Source: Pseudomonas sp. 8O
GTDB lineage: Bacteria > Pseudomonadota > Gammaproteobacteria > Pseudomonadales > Pseudomonadaceae
Assembly (NCBI RefSeq): GCF_902506495.1
Contig: NZ_LR733265.1
Coordinates: forward strand, 1,072,867-1,136,866
Direction: 5' to 3'
Length of the DNA: 64,000 nucleotides
Part shown: piece after piece, positions 16,819 through 24,011 of the stretch
Layout of the letters: every line of letters starts with the position of its first letter
Numbering within the stretch: position 1 is the first letter of the stretch
Program-made: the position numbers and the translations under genes
The notes under the pieces: generated by a model
What the model was told of the DNA's origin: nothing
The model's input: only the letters and a program-made list of their open reading frames with translations
Database searches by the model: none

Positions 16819-17122
16819 CACGAGTCCCCTCCTGGTCGATGCCCGGCCTTCGCAACTCTTGTGCCAGCGGCGAAGCAGGCGGCAGGTGGCGCGTCACAGG
16901 ACGTAACAACAGCGGACGGTCAATATGACAAAAGGCGTTCAAGTACGGCGCAATCGCACCGACACAGAGCAGTGAGTAGGCCTCCAAGCGGCGATTCGCA
17001 CCAGGAGCGTTCCTTGTGGGATAAATAGTGCCACCAGGCATGATGGCCCTTTGACGGCCAGGCCTAGATTGCCAATACTCTCGTCTGACTGACGCTGTAA
17101 GCATCGACATAAGGAATTGCCT
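16819..17122. other. Divergent gap between amtB and bifA
   Basis: This 304-base gap holds the promoters of amtB and bifA. The only clear signals are the ribosome sites at its ends (GGAGGGG for amtB, AAGGA for bifA). No gene, repeat or convincing sigma-54 or sigma-70 promoter was seen. Confidence 0.5.
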
Positions 17123-19177
17123 TTGAAGCTGGAATTGAAGAACAGCTTGTCACTCAAATTGCTCCGCGTGGTGCTGTTGTCAGCACTCGTAGTAGGGGTG
17201 GTATTGAGTTGTGCGCAGATTGTCTTCGACGCCTACAAGACACGTCAGGCGGTGGCCAACGATGCCCATCGCATCCTCGGCATGTTCCGCGATCCTTCGA
17301 CCCAGGCGGTATACAGCCTGGACCGCGAGATGGGCATGCAGGTGATCGAGGGGTTGTTCCAGCACGAATCGGTGCGTCACGCCTCCATTGGCCACCCCAA
17401 CGAACCCATGCTGGCCGAACGGACTCGCGATCTGGCGCAGATGCCGACTCGCTGGCTGACAGACCCGATCCTCGGTCAGGAACAGCTGTTCGCCACCAAA
17501 CTGGTCGGCCGTGGCCCTTACAGCGAGTATTACGGTGACCTCAACATCACCCTCGATACGGCGCCTTACGGCGAAAGCTTCGTCACCAACTCGGTAATCA
17601 TCTTCATCTCTGGGGTGCTGCGCGCCTTGGCCATGGGCCTGGTGCTCTATCTGGTCTATCACTGGCTGCTGACCAAACCGCTGTCGAAGATCATCGAGCA
17701 CCTCACCAACATCAATCCCGACCGCCCCAGCGAACACAAGCTGCCCATGCTCAAGGGCAACGAGAAGAACGAGCTGGGTTTGTGGATCAACACCGCCAAC
17801 CAGTTGCTGGCCTCCATCGAGCGCAACACCCACCTGCGCCGTGAAGCCGAGAACAGCCTGCTGCGCATGGCTCAATACGACTTCCTCACCGGCCTGCCCA
17901 ATCGCCAGCAGCTGCAACAGCAGCTCGATCAGATTCTCGAAGATGCCGGCCGCCTGCAGCGTCGCGTCGCTGTGCTTTGCGTCGGCCTGGATGACTTCAA
18001 GGGCATCAACGAACAATTCAGTTACCAGAGCGGCGACCAGTTGCTACTCGCACTGTCCGACCGCCTGCGCAGCCACAGCGGTCGTCTCGGGGCGCTGGCC
18101 CGCCTGGGCGGTGACCAGTTCGCCCTGGTTCAAGCCGACATCGAACAACCCTACGAAGCCGCCGAACTGGCGCAGAGCGTACTCGACGACCTGGAGCTGC
18201 CCTTCCTGCTCGATCAGCACGAGGTGCGCCTGCGCGCCACCATCGGCATAACCCTGTTCCCGGAAGATGGCGACAGCACCGAGAAGCTGCTGCAGAAAGC
18301 CGAACAGACCATGACCCTGGCCAAGAGTCGTTCGCGCAATCGCTACCAGTTCTACATCGCCAGCGTCGACAGCGAGATGCGTCGCCGTCGTGAGCTGGAA
18401 AAGGATCTGCGCGATGCCCTGGCGCAGAACCAGTTGCACCTGGTCTACCAGCCCCAGATCGACTACCGCGACCATCGCGTAGTCGGCGTCGAAGCGCTGC
18501 TGCGCTGGCAGCACCCACAGCATGGCTTCGTCGCGCCGGACCTGTTCATTCCGCTGGCCGAGCAGAACGGCACCATCATCCCCATCGGTGAATGGATTCT
18601 CGACCAGACCTGCCGCCAGCTGCGCGAATGGCATGATCAGGGCTTCAGCGATCTGCGCATGGCCATCAACCTGTCCACCGTGCAGTTGCACCACGCCGAG
18701 CTGCCACGCGTGGTCAACAACCTGATGCAGGTCTACCGCCTGCCGCCCAAAAGCCTGGAGCTGGAAGTCACCGAGACCGGCCTGATGGAGGACATCAGCA
18801 CCGCGGCCCAGCATCTGCTCAGCCTGCGCCGCTCCGGCGCGCTGATCGCCATCGACGACTTCGGTACCGGCTATTCCTCGCTGAGCTATCTGAAAAGCCT
18901 GCCGCTGGACAAGATCAAGATCGACAAGAGCTTCGTGCAGGATCTGCTCGAAGACGAAGACGACGCCACCATCGTTCGCGCCATCATCCAGCTGGGCAAG
19001 AGCCTGGGCATGCAAGTCATCGCCGAAGGTGTGGAAACCGCCGAGCAGGAGGCCTACATCATCGCCCAGGGCTGCCATGAGGGTCAGGGCTATCTCTACA
19101 GCAAACCGCTACCTGCGCGCGAGTTGACGCTGTTCCTCAAGCAGTCGCGACGCCTGAGCTCAGCCGCAACGCTCTGA
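17123..19177 (+). CDS. bifA: Cyclic-di-GMP phosphodiesterase BifA
   Basis: BifA hydrolyses cyclic di-GMP and so favours swarming over biofilm. The 684-residue product has a membrane helix at about 12-33, a periplasmic region, and a second helix at about 155-178 (VSGVLRALAMGLVLYLVYH-like, here starting SGVL). A degenerate GGDEF domain (GGDQF, codons near 18107-18121) and an intact EAL domain follow (EALLRW; DDFGTGYSSLSYLKSLPLDK). The start is TTG at 17123, eight bases after AAGGA; a TTG six bases earlier is too close. The GGDQF change is also present in P. aeruginosa BifA, so it is inherited, not decay. It is preceded by the divergent amtB. Confidence 0.97.
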   Translation: MKLELKNSLSLKLLRVVLLSALVVGVVLSCAQIVFDAYKTRQAVANDAHRILGMFRDPSTQAVYSLDREMGMQVIEGLFQHESVRHASIGHPNEPMLAERTRDLAQMPTRWLTDPILGQEQLFATKLVGRGPYSEYYGDLNITLDTAPYGESFVTNSVIIFISGVLRALAMGLVLYLVYHWLLTKPLSKIIEHLTNINPDRPSEHKLPMLKGNEKNELGLWINTANQLLASIERNTHLRREAENSLLRMAQYDFLTGLPNRQQLQQQLDQILEDAGRLQRRVAVLCVGLDDFKGINEQFSYQSGDQLLLALSDRLRSHSGRLGALARLGGDQFALVQADIEQPYEAAELAQSVLDDLELPFLLDQHEVRLRATIGITLFPEDGDSTEKLLQKAEQTMTLAKSRSRNRYQFYIASVDSEMRRRRELEKDLRDALAQNQLHLVYQPQIDYRDHRVVGVEALLRWQHPQHGFVAPDLFIPLAEQNGTIIPIGEWILDQTCRQLREWHDQGFSDLRMAINLSTVQLHHAELPRVVNNLMQVYRLPPKSLELEVTETGLMEDISTAAQHLLSLRRSGALIAIDDFGTGYSSLSYLKSLPLDKIKIDKSFVQDLLEDEDDATIVRAIIQLGKSLGMQVIAEGVETAEQEAYIIAQGCHEGQGYLYSKPLPARELTLFLKQSRRLSSAATL

Positions 19178-19189
19178 CACGACCACCAA

Positions 19190-19221
19190 CGAAAACGCCG
19201 CGATCAATCGCGGCGTTTTCG
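19190..19221. terminator. Bidirectional terminator after bifA
   Basis: A perfect 15-base-pair stem (left arm CGAAAACGCCGCGAT, loop CA) ends in a T-run on both strands. It separates bifA from the convergent GIDE-domain gene. Confidence 0.93.
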
Positions 19222-19241
19222 TTCGCGCCCGGCAAAACAGC

Positions 19242-20147
19242 TCACCAGTGCTGCACACCCAGCAGCCAGACCGTGGCCAGCGCGCCGACCACGCACAGTA
19301 CAGCGCCACCAGCGGCTCGCCAGTAGAAGCTGCGGGCCAGCTCGTCCTCTCCGCTGTTGGAGAGAATGAACGGCTGGCGCTCATCGGGCTTGGCCATCTG
19401 GTGCCGCGCCGGCTCGGACGCCTTTTGCCGGTGCCGATCTTCGGCCTCCAGTTGCGCCGCCAGACGCACGCGATTCCACTCCTGCTCGTCGAGCTCGCCG
19501 TTGCCGTCACTGTCGAAACGCCGCAACAGGCCGACGTAATCGCCCTTCCATTCGCGGATCACTTCGCCCTGAGCGGCATGCCTGTCGAAACCCTGCTGCG
19601 CAGCGCCGCGGGTGCGAAAATCACCGATGGCATACAGCGGCTGACCGACATGAAAGCGTTCTTCGCTGTAGCGATAGCGCTGGCCGCTGGTGAGAAAGCC
19701 GAACAATCCGGTCTTGGCAGGCCCCAGCGGATGCCGCAGGTTGCCCTCCCAGACTTCACGCACCGCCGCACGAATCTCGGCACCACGCGGGTCGATCAGG
19801 CATTCGCCGGTACCATCGACCAGGCGCAACCAGGCGTCACTGGCGCCACTCTCGATCACCCGCCAACTGCGCTTCTTGCCGCTGGAGCGATACTCCTCGA
19901 TACGAAAGCGCCACCACAGGCAGGGTTTGCCGGTCAGCGGCCCACGCAACTGCGTGTCCGGCAAGGCTTCGAGCACACCATAGAGTTCGACGTAACCCTG
20001 CGCCGCCGAGCGGATCTTCGAGGTGGGCGTGTCCAGAAGATGGCGCGCCTGCGACCAACCCCGCAGGCACCACCAGGCGCCGCCCAGACAGGCGCCGAGG
20101 GTAAACGTGAGCGTGAAGAAGAAGCCGAAGGGGTCGACCTGCATCAT
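19242..20147 (-). CDS. GIDE-domain membrane protein with an EF-hand-like loop
   Basis: A 301-residue protein with membrane helices at both ends (FGFFFTLTFTLGACLGGAWW and YWRAAGGAVLCVVGALATVW). The central domain resembles GIDE, first named from a mitochondrial E3 ubiquitin ligase, with the typical LTGKPCLWWRFRIEEY and WLRLVDGTGECLIDPRGAEI. Near residues 209-221 the sequence FDSDGNGELDEQEW fits a calcium-binding EF-hand loop. No RING finger is present, so ligase activity should not be assumed. It follows lemA by 10 bases and is probably co-transcribed. PA4368 holds the equivalent place in P. aeruginosa (from memory). Confidence 0.8.
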   Translation of the reverse strand: MMQVDPFGFFFTLTFTLGACLGGAWWCLRGWSQARHLLDTPTSKIRSAAQGYVELYGVLEALPDTQLRGPLTGKPCLWWRFRIEEYRSSGKKRSWRVIESGASDAWLRLVDGTGECLIDPRGAEIRAAVREVWEGNLRHPLGPAKTGLFGFLTSGQRYRYSEERFHVGQPLYAIGDFRTRGAAQQGFDRHAAQGEVIREWKGDYVGLLRRFDSDGNGELDEQEWNRVRLAAQLEAEDRHRQKASEPARHQMAKPDERQPFILSNSGEDELARSFYWRAAGGAVLCVVGALATVWLLGVQHW

Positions 20148-20157
20148 CGGCAGGTTC

Positions 20158-20730
20158 TCAGTTGAACAGTGATTTCATGTCCACATCGGCTTTCTCCGCC
20201 TCGCTGAACACCAGCAGCTCGGCAGCCTGGAAGTTGAACATGCGCGCAATGAGGACATCGGGGAACTGCTCGATTCGCACGTTGTTGAGGTTGACCGCCT
20301 CGTTGTACAGCTCGCGGCGGTCGGCGATGCCGTTTTCCAGGCCGCTGATACGCTGCTGCAGGTGCTGGAAACTGTCGTTGGCCTTCAGCTCCGGGTAGTT
20401 CTCGGCCAGGGCAAAGAGCTGACCGAGGCCCGCGCGCAGACCACTTTCGGCCTTGCCCAGGGCGCCGACATCATGTTGTTCGCGAGCACTGGCAACGGCG
20501 CTACGCGCTGCAATCACCCGCTCCAGCGTCGAGCCTTCGTACTGCATGTACTGCTTGCAGGTTTCCACCAGTTTGGGCAATTCGTCATGCCGTTGCTTGA
20601 GTAGCACGTCGATGTTCGACCAGGCCTTGCTCACGCCATGCTTGAGGCGTACCAGTCCGTTGTAGAGCGACACCGCGTAGGCGCCGAGCAGGACGAGAAC
20701 AACGATGATGATCACGGCGGTCAGGCTCAT
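20158..20730 (-). CDS. lemA: LemA family protein
   Basis: A 190-residue protein anchored by one N-terminal helix (TAVIIIVVLVLLGAYAVSLY) with a helical-bundle body. Signature segments are NGLVRLKHGVSKAWSNIDVL, LLKQRHDELPKLVETCKQYM, ENYPELKANDSFQHLQQRIS and NEAVNLNNVRIEQFPDVLIA. LemA proteins are widespread and their biochemical role is unclear. GGAG precedes the start. It is the first gene of a two-gene unit with the GIDE protein. It is not the old lemA/gacS histidine kinase of Pseudomonas despite the shared name. Confidence 0.93.
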   Translation of the reverse strand: MSLTAVIIIVVLVLLGAYAVSLYNGLVRLKHGVSKAWSNIDVLLKQRHDELPKLVETCKQYMQYEGSTLERVIAARSAVASAREQHDVGALGKAESGLRAGLGQLFALAENYPELKANDSFQHLQQRISGLENGIADRRELYNEAVNLNNVRIEQFPDVLIARMFNFQAAELLVFSEAEKADVDMKSLFN

Positions 20731-20832
20731 GCAGTTTTCTCCAGGCAGAACTGCGAATCGGGTGCTGGCATTCTAACGGCAACGAGGTGGCTCGGTAGCG
20801 ATATCCCGCACAGCACGAATAATGGCCTTTAC

Positions 20833-20859
20833 ACATAATGCGAAACATTTGCATTATGT
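20833..20859. promoter_or_regulatory. Fur-box-like inverted repeat upstream of icmP
   Basis: ACATAATGC and GCATTATGT form a perfect 9-base inverted repeat around GAAACATTT, 61 bases before icmP. Read as CATAATGCGAAACATTTGC it matches 13 of 19 positions of the Fur consensus by my count. Iron repression of the P. aeruginosa icmP gene is reported, which supports the assignment. Confidence 0.6.
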
Positions 20860-20919
20860 TGCAGTTTTTCAGGTACCTCTGAGTACCGTCCACATTTCGT
20901 ACATGCAAAGGACCCCGCC

Positions 20920-22257
20920 ATGATTCGTATGCCTCTGGCCTCCGCCAGCCTGCTGGCCATCGCCATTTCCCTCGCTGGCTGTGGCGAAGACAAAGCCCCC
21001 GCGACCCAGGCAGCTGCACCTGCTGCCACCACCGAGAGCACGGCGCCAGCCACTGCGGCGAAGGTCGACGAAGCAGCGGCGAAGGCCGTGGTCAACCATT
21101 ACGCCGATCTGGCCCTGGCCGTGTTCAGCGACGCCGCCAGCACCGGCAAGACCCTGCAGACAGCCGTCGATGCACTGCTTGCCGATCCCAGCGAAGCGAC
21201 CCTGAACGCTGCGCGCGAAGCCTGGCTGGCCGCACGCGTGCCGTACATGCAGACCGAAGTGTTCCGTTTCGGTAACCCGGTGGTCGACGAGTGGGAAGGT
21301 CAGCTCAACGCCTGGCCGCTGGACGAAGGCCTGATCGACTACGTGGCCGAGGACTACCAGCACGCCCTGGGCAACCCGGGCGCGCAAGCCAATATCATCG
21401 CCAACACCGAGATCCAGGTTGGCGAAGACAAGGTTGACGTCAGCGAAATCACTGGCGAGCTGCTGGCCAGCCTGAACGAGCTGGGCGGCTCCGAAGCCAA
21501 CGTCGCCACCGGCTACCACGCCATCGAATTCCTGCTCTGGGGCCAGGACCTCAACGGCACCGAGCCAGGCGCCGGCGAGCGCCCCTACACCGACTATGTA
21601 GTGGGTGAAGGCGCTACCGGTGGCCACAACGAGCGCCGCCGCGCCTTCCTCAAGGCAGCTACCGACCTGCTGGTGAGCGACCTGAACGACATGGTCAAGC
21701 AGTGGAAAGACGGCGTGGAAGGCAACTACCGCAGCGAACTGGTCGCCGAGTCGGCCGACAACGGTCTGCGCAAGATGCTGTTCGGCATGGGCAGCCTGTC
21801 GCTCGGCGAACTGGCGGGCGAGCGCATGAAGGTCGCGCTGGAAGCCAACTCCACCGAAGACGAGCACGACTGCTTCAGCGACAACACCCACAACTCGCAC
21901 TTTTACAACGGCAAAGGCATTCGTAACGTCTACCTGGGCGAGTACAAGAAGGTCGACGGCAGCACCCTGACCGGCCCAAGCCTGTCCGAGCTGGTGGCCA
22001 AGGCCGACGCACAGGCCGATGCCACGCTCAAGGCTGACCTGCAGGAAACCGAAGCCAAGCTGCAGGCGCTGGTCGACAGCGCCGAGAAGAACAACGTGCA
22101 CTTCGACCAGTTGATCGCGCAAGGCAACACCGAAGGCCAGCAACTGGTACGTGACGCCATCGCTGCCCTGGTCAAGCAGACCGGCGCCATCGAGCAGGCT
22201 GCGGGCAAGCTGGGCATCAGCGACCTGAACCCGGACACCGCCGATCACGAATTCTGA
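20920..22257 (+). CDS. icmP: Imelysin-family (M75) lipoprotein IcmP
   Basis: A 445-residue lipoprotein. The signal ends in a lipobox (ISLAGC, Cys21), then an Ala/Thr/Pro-rich linker, then an imelysin-like domain. It carries the HxxE motif in TGYHAIEFLLWGQD (about residues 203-216) and the second conserved half near DNTHNSHFYNGKGIRNVYLG. The P. aeruginosa relative was described as an insulin-cleaving metalloproteinase; the family is now linked mainly to iron uptake and may not be a true protease. A Fur-like site upstream fits iron control. Position next to bifA and lemA matches PA4367-PA4370. Confidence 0.9.
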   Translation: MIRMPLASASLLAIAISLAGCGEDKAPATQAAAPAATTESTAPATAAKVDEAAAKAVVNHYADLALAVFSDAASTGKTLQTAVDALLADPSEATLNAAREAWLAARVPYMQTEVFRFGNPVVDEWEGQLNAWPLDEGLIDYVAEDYQHALGNPGAQANIIANTEIQVGEDKVDVSEITGELLASLNELGGSEANVATGYHAIEFLLWGQDLNGTEPGAGERPYTDYVVGEGATGGHNERRRAFLKAATDLLVSDLNDMVKQWKDGVEGNYRSELVAESADNGLRKMLFGMGSLSLGELAGERMKVALEANSTEDEHDCFSDNTHNSHFYNGKGIRNVYLGEYKKVDGSTLTGPSLSELVAKADAQADATLKADLQETEAKLQALVDSAEKNNVHFDQLIAQGNTEGQQLVRDAIAALVKQTGAIEQAAGKLGISDLNPDTADHEF

Positions 22258-22279
22258 TCGACATAGCGGACTGAAAAAG

Positions 22280-22312
22280 CCGGCGCCCCGATAAGGAGCG
22301 CCGGTTTTTTTA
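22280..22312 (+). terminator. icmP terminator
   Basis: CCGGCGCCCC, loop GATAA, GGAGCGCCGG, then seven T residues. One A-C mismatch sits in the stem. It lies 22 bases after the icmP stop. Confidence 0.9.
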
Positions 22313-22332
22313 TGGCGGCTGTTACCGTTCGG

Positions 22333-22392
22333 TAGGGTGCGCCGTGCGCACCGGAAAAAGGTTCGGGCTGCTGGTGCGCACGGCGCACCCTA
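22333..22392. repeat. REP-like inverted repeat pair, copy A
   Basis: The 20-base arm TAGGGTGCGCCGTGCGCACC (22333-22352) is followed after 20 bases by its exact complement (22373-22392). Related arms occur at 30591 and 53696. The right arm contains the TAG stop of the AraC-type gene. The layout resembles Pseudomonas REP doublets thought to be moved by RAYT transposases; no RAYT gene is in the window. Confidence 0.85.
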
Positions 22393-23220
22393 CGAACCCC
22401 GTGCCACCGCGCTGCGGTACTCGCCTGGGGTCACGCCATAAACCTGCTTGAACTGTCGCGACAAGTGGCTCTGATCGGCGAAGCCCAACTGCATCGCCAC
22501 GCTGACCGCCGCACAACCGCCCTTGAGCAACGCCCGCGCCTGCTCCAGGCGCCGCTGCTTGAGCCAGGCATGCGGTGGCAAGCCGGTCGCGCGGCGGAAC
22601 ACTCGAGCGAAATGGAAAGGCGAAAGATTGACCGCAGCCGCCAGCTCTTCCAGCGAGGGCGGCTCGATCAGCCGCTCGGCGAGCATCTGCTTGGCGCAAG
22701 CCACTGCCCAGGGCTCGCGCCCAGGGGCAGGCGGTTCGGCAAGCTGTGCATGATGCTGAAACAGCAGCAGGATCGCCTCGCGCCAGGCCAGTTGCTGCTG
22801 CAGCGCCTCGGCACCGCCCTCGAGCAGTTGATGCAGCTGCAGAAAGGCCGCGTGCAAACGCGGATCATGCAGCACGCTGAAGGAAAACGACGGCATGCCG
22901 GCCTTGGCCAGGCCCAGCTCCTGCAGCGCCCCCAGTACCTGGGCGTTATCAGGATAGAACCCGCGATAGCGCCAACCGTCTTCGTGCGCCTTGGAACCGG
23001 TGTGCACTTCGTCAGGGTTGATCAGCACCATGCTGCCCTGAGGTGCCAGATGATCACAGCCGCGATGATGAAAACGCTGGGCACCATGTTCGATCACGGT
23101 GAATACGAAACCTTCATGCACGTGAGGTGCGAAGCGTTGTTCAAGGTAGCGCGCCTGCAACAGCTCGACGCCGCTCAACGCTGAGGCTTGCCAGAAGCGG
23201 GTCTGCTCGCGACTGTGCAT
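22390..23220 (-). CDS. AraC-family transcriptional regulator
   Basis: A 276-residue regulator with an N-terminal cupin effector domain (YLEQRFAPHVHEGFVFTVIE; GSMVLINPDEVHTG) and a C-terminal double helix-turn-helix. The first helix-turn-helix is SLEELAAAVNLSPFHFARVF and the second AVSVAMQLGFADQSHLSRQF, followed by KQVYGVTPGEYR. It lies five bases after the GNAT gene, so the two are probably one transcript. Its stop codon lies inside the REP-like repeat, so the final residues (VARGS) may have been altered when the repeat arrived. The inducer and targets are unknown. Confidence 0.92.
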   Translation of the reverse strand: MHSREQTRFWQASALSGVELLQARYLEQRFAPHVHEGFVFTVIEHGAQRFHHRGCDHLAPQGSMVLINPDEVHTGSKAHEDGWRYRGFYPDNAQVLGALQELGLAKAGMPSFSFSVLHDPRLHAAFLQLHQLLEGGAEALQQQLAWREAILLLFQHHAQLAEPPAPGREPWAVACAKQMLAERLIEPPSLEELAAAVNLSPFHFARVFRRATGLPPHAWLKQRRLEQARALLKGGCAAVSVAMQLGFADQSHLSRQFKQVYGVTPGEYRSAVARGS

Positions 23221-23225
23221 GAGAG

Positions 23226-23795
23226 TCAGGCGCTGAAGCCCGCCTCCATGGCCTCACGCAGCGCCGGCCATTCCATATCGGTGATGCTGTACAGCACGGT
23301 GTCATCGAGACGGCCATCGGCCAGACGGCGATGGTTGCGCAGCAATCCTTCACGAACGGCACCCAGCTTCTCGATAGCGCGTTGCGAACGCAGGTTGCTG
23401 GCGGCAGTTTTCAGTTGCACGCGGACCATGCCCCAGTTTTCGAAAGCGTGCCTGAGCATCAAATACTTGATGCTGGTGTTCAATCCGCGGCCATGCTGGT
23501 GTCGGTCGAGCCAGGTCCAGCCGATCTCGCAGGCAGGCAGGCTATTCATGAAGTCGGCGAAGCGGGTGGTGCCCACCAACTCGTCACCAAGGCGAATGAC
23601 GAACGGCAGTGCACGCTGCTCGCGCATATCGGCCAGGGCGCTGCGGTACCAGTCCAGTCGCTGGGTGCCGCTCATGTACAGCAGTTCCTCCCGGTTGGCT
23701 TCGGCCAGCGCCACCAGCGCAGGGATATCGGCGTCGGAAAGCGGTTCCAGGCGCAGAGCGCCACGTTGCAAAGTCACCAACTGCGGCTTGAACAT
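23226..23795 (-). CDS. GNAT acetyltransferase, RimJ/RimL type
   Basis: A 189-residue acetyltransferase that should transfer acetyl from acetyl-CoA to an amine, possibly a protein N-terminus. The family features are LEPLSDADIPALVALAEAN, GTTRFADFMNSLPACEIGWT, the CoA-contact region HQHGRGLNTSIKYLMLRHAF, and NLRSQRAIEKLGAVREGLLR. GAGGAA lies before the start. The gene precedes the AraC regulator in the same unit. The substrate cannot be told from sequence. Confidence 0.88.
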   Translation of the reverse strand: MFKPQLVTLQRGALRLEPLSDADIPALVALAEANREELLYMSGTQRLDWYRSALADMREQRALPFVIRLGDELVGTTRFADFMNSLPACEIGWTWLDRHQHGRGLNTSIKYLMLRHAFENWGMVRVQLKTAASNLRSQRAIEKLGAVREGLLRNHRRLADGRLDDTVLYSITDMEWPALREAMEAGFSA

Positions 23796-23898
23796 AGGGC
23801 TTCCTCAGGGTCCTTCCTTGGGCAGAATCGCAAACGGGGCAAGCTATCAGGCCCCAGGCTTCGACACAATCGAGTCCCGTTGCAAAGCACGCCTGCCT

Positions 23899-23920
23899 GG
23901 CTGCGACCTTGGTCGCAGCC
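23899..23920. promoter_or_regulatory. Perfect hairpin in the leader of the hybrid kinase gene
   Basis: GGCTGCGACC, TT, GGTCGCAGCC form a perfect 10-base-pair palindrome about 92 bases before the kinase start. No T-run follows, so it is not a standard terminator. It could be a regulator site or a leader-RNA structure. Confidence 0.4.
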
Positions 23921-24011
23921 GACAGCGCCCGGCTTTGTGCAACACTGATCAGCATCGGCCTCGCCTCGGCGGCCAGGCTCATTTCGTTTCACTGCGCGTT
24001 TCGGAGTCTGC

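Noticed and set aside
16819..17122. Sigma-54 promoter for amtB
   Set aside because: TGGCAC and TGGTGC motifs occur, but none has GC at the right distance for a -24/-12 pair.
18107..18121. GGDQF in BifA as a decay mutation
   Set aside because: The same degenerate motif is found in functional P. aeruginosa BifA, and the EAL domain is intact.
20869..22248. Long antisense open frame opposite icmP
   Set aside because: Mirror of a well-supported lipoprotein gene; composition is typical of a shadow frame.
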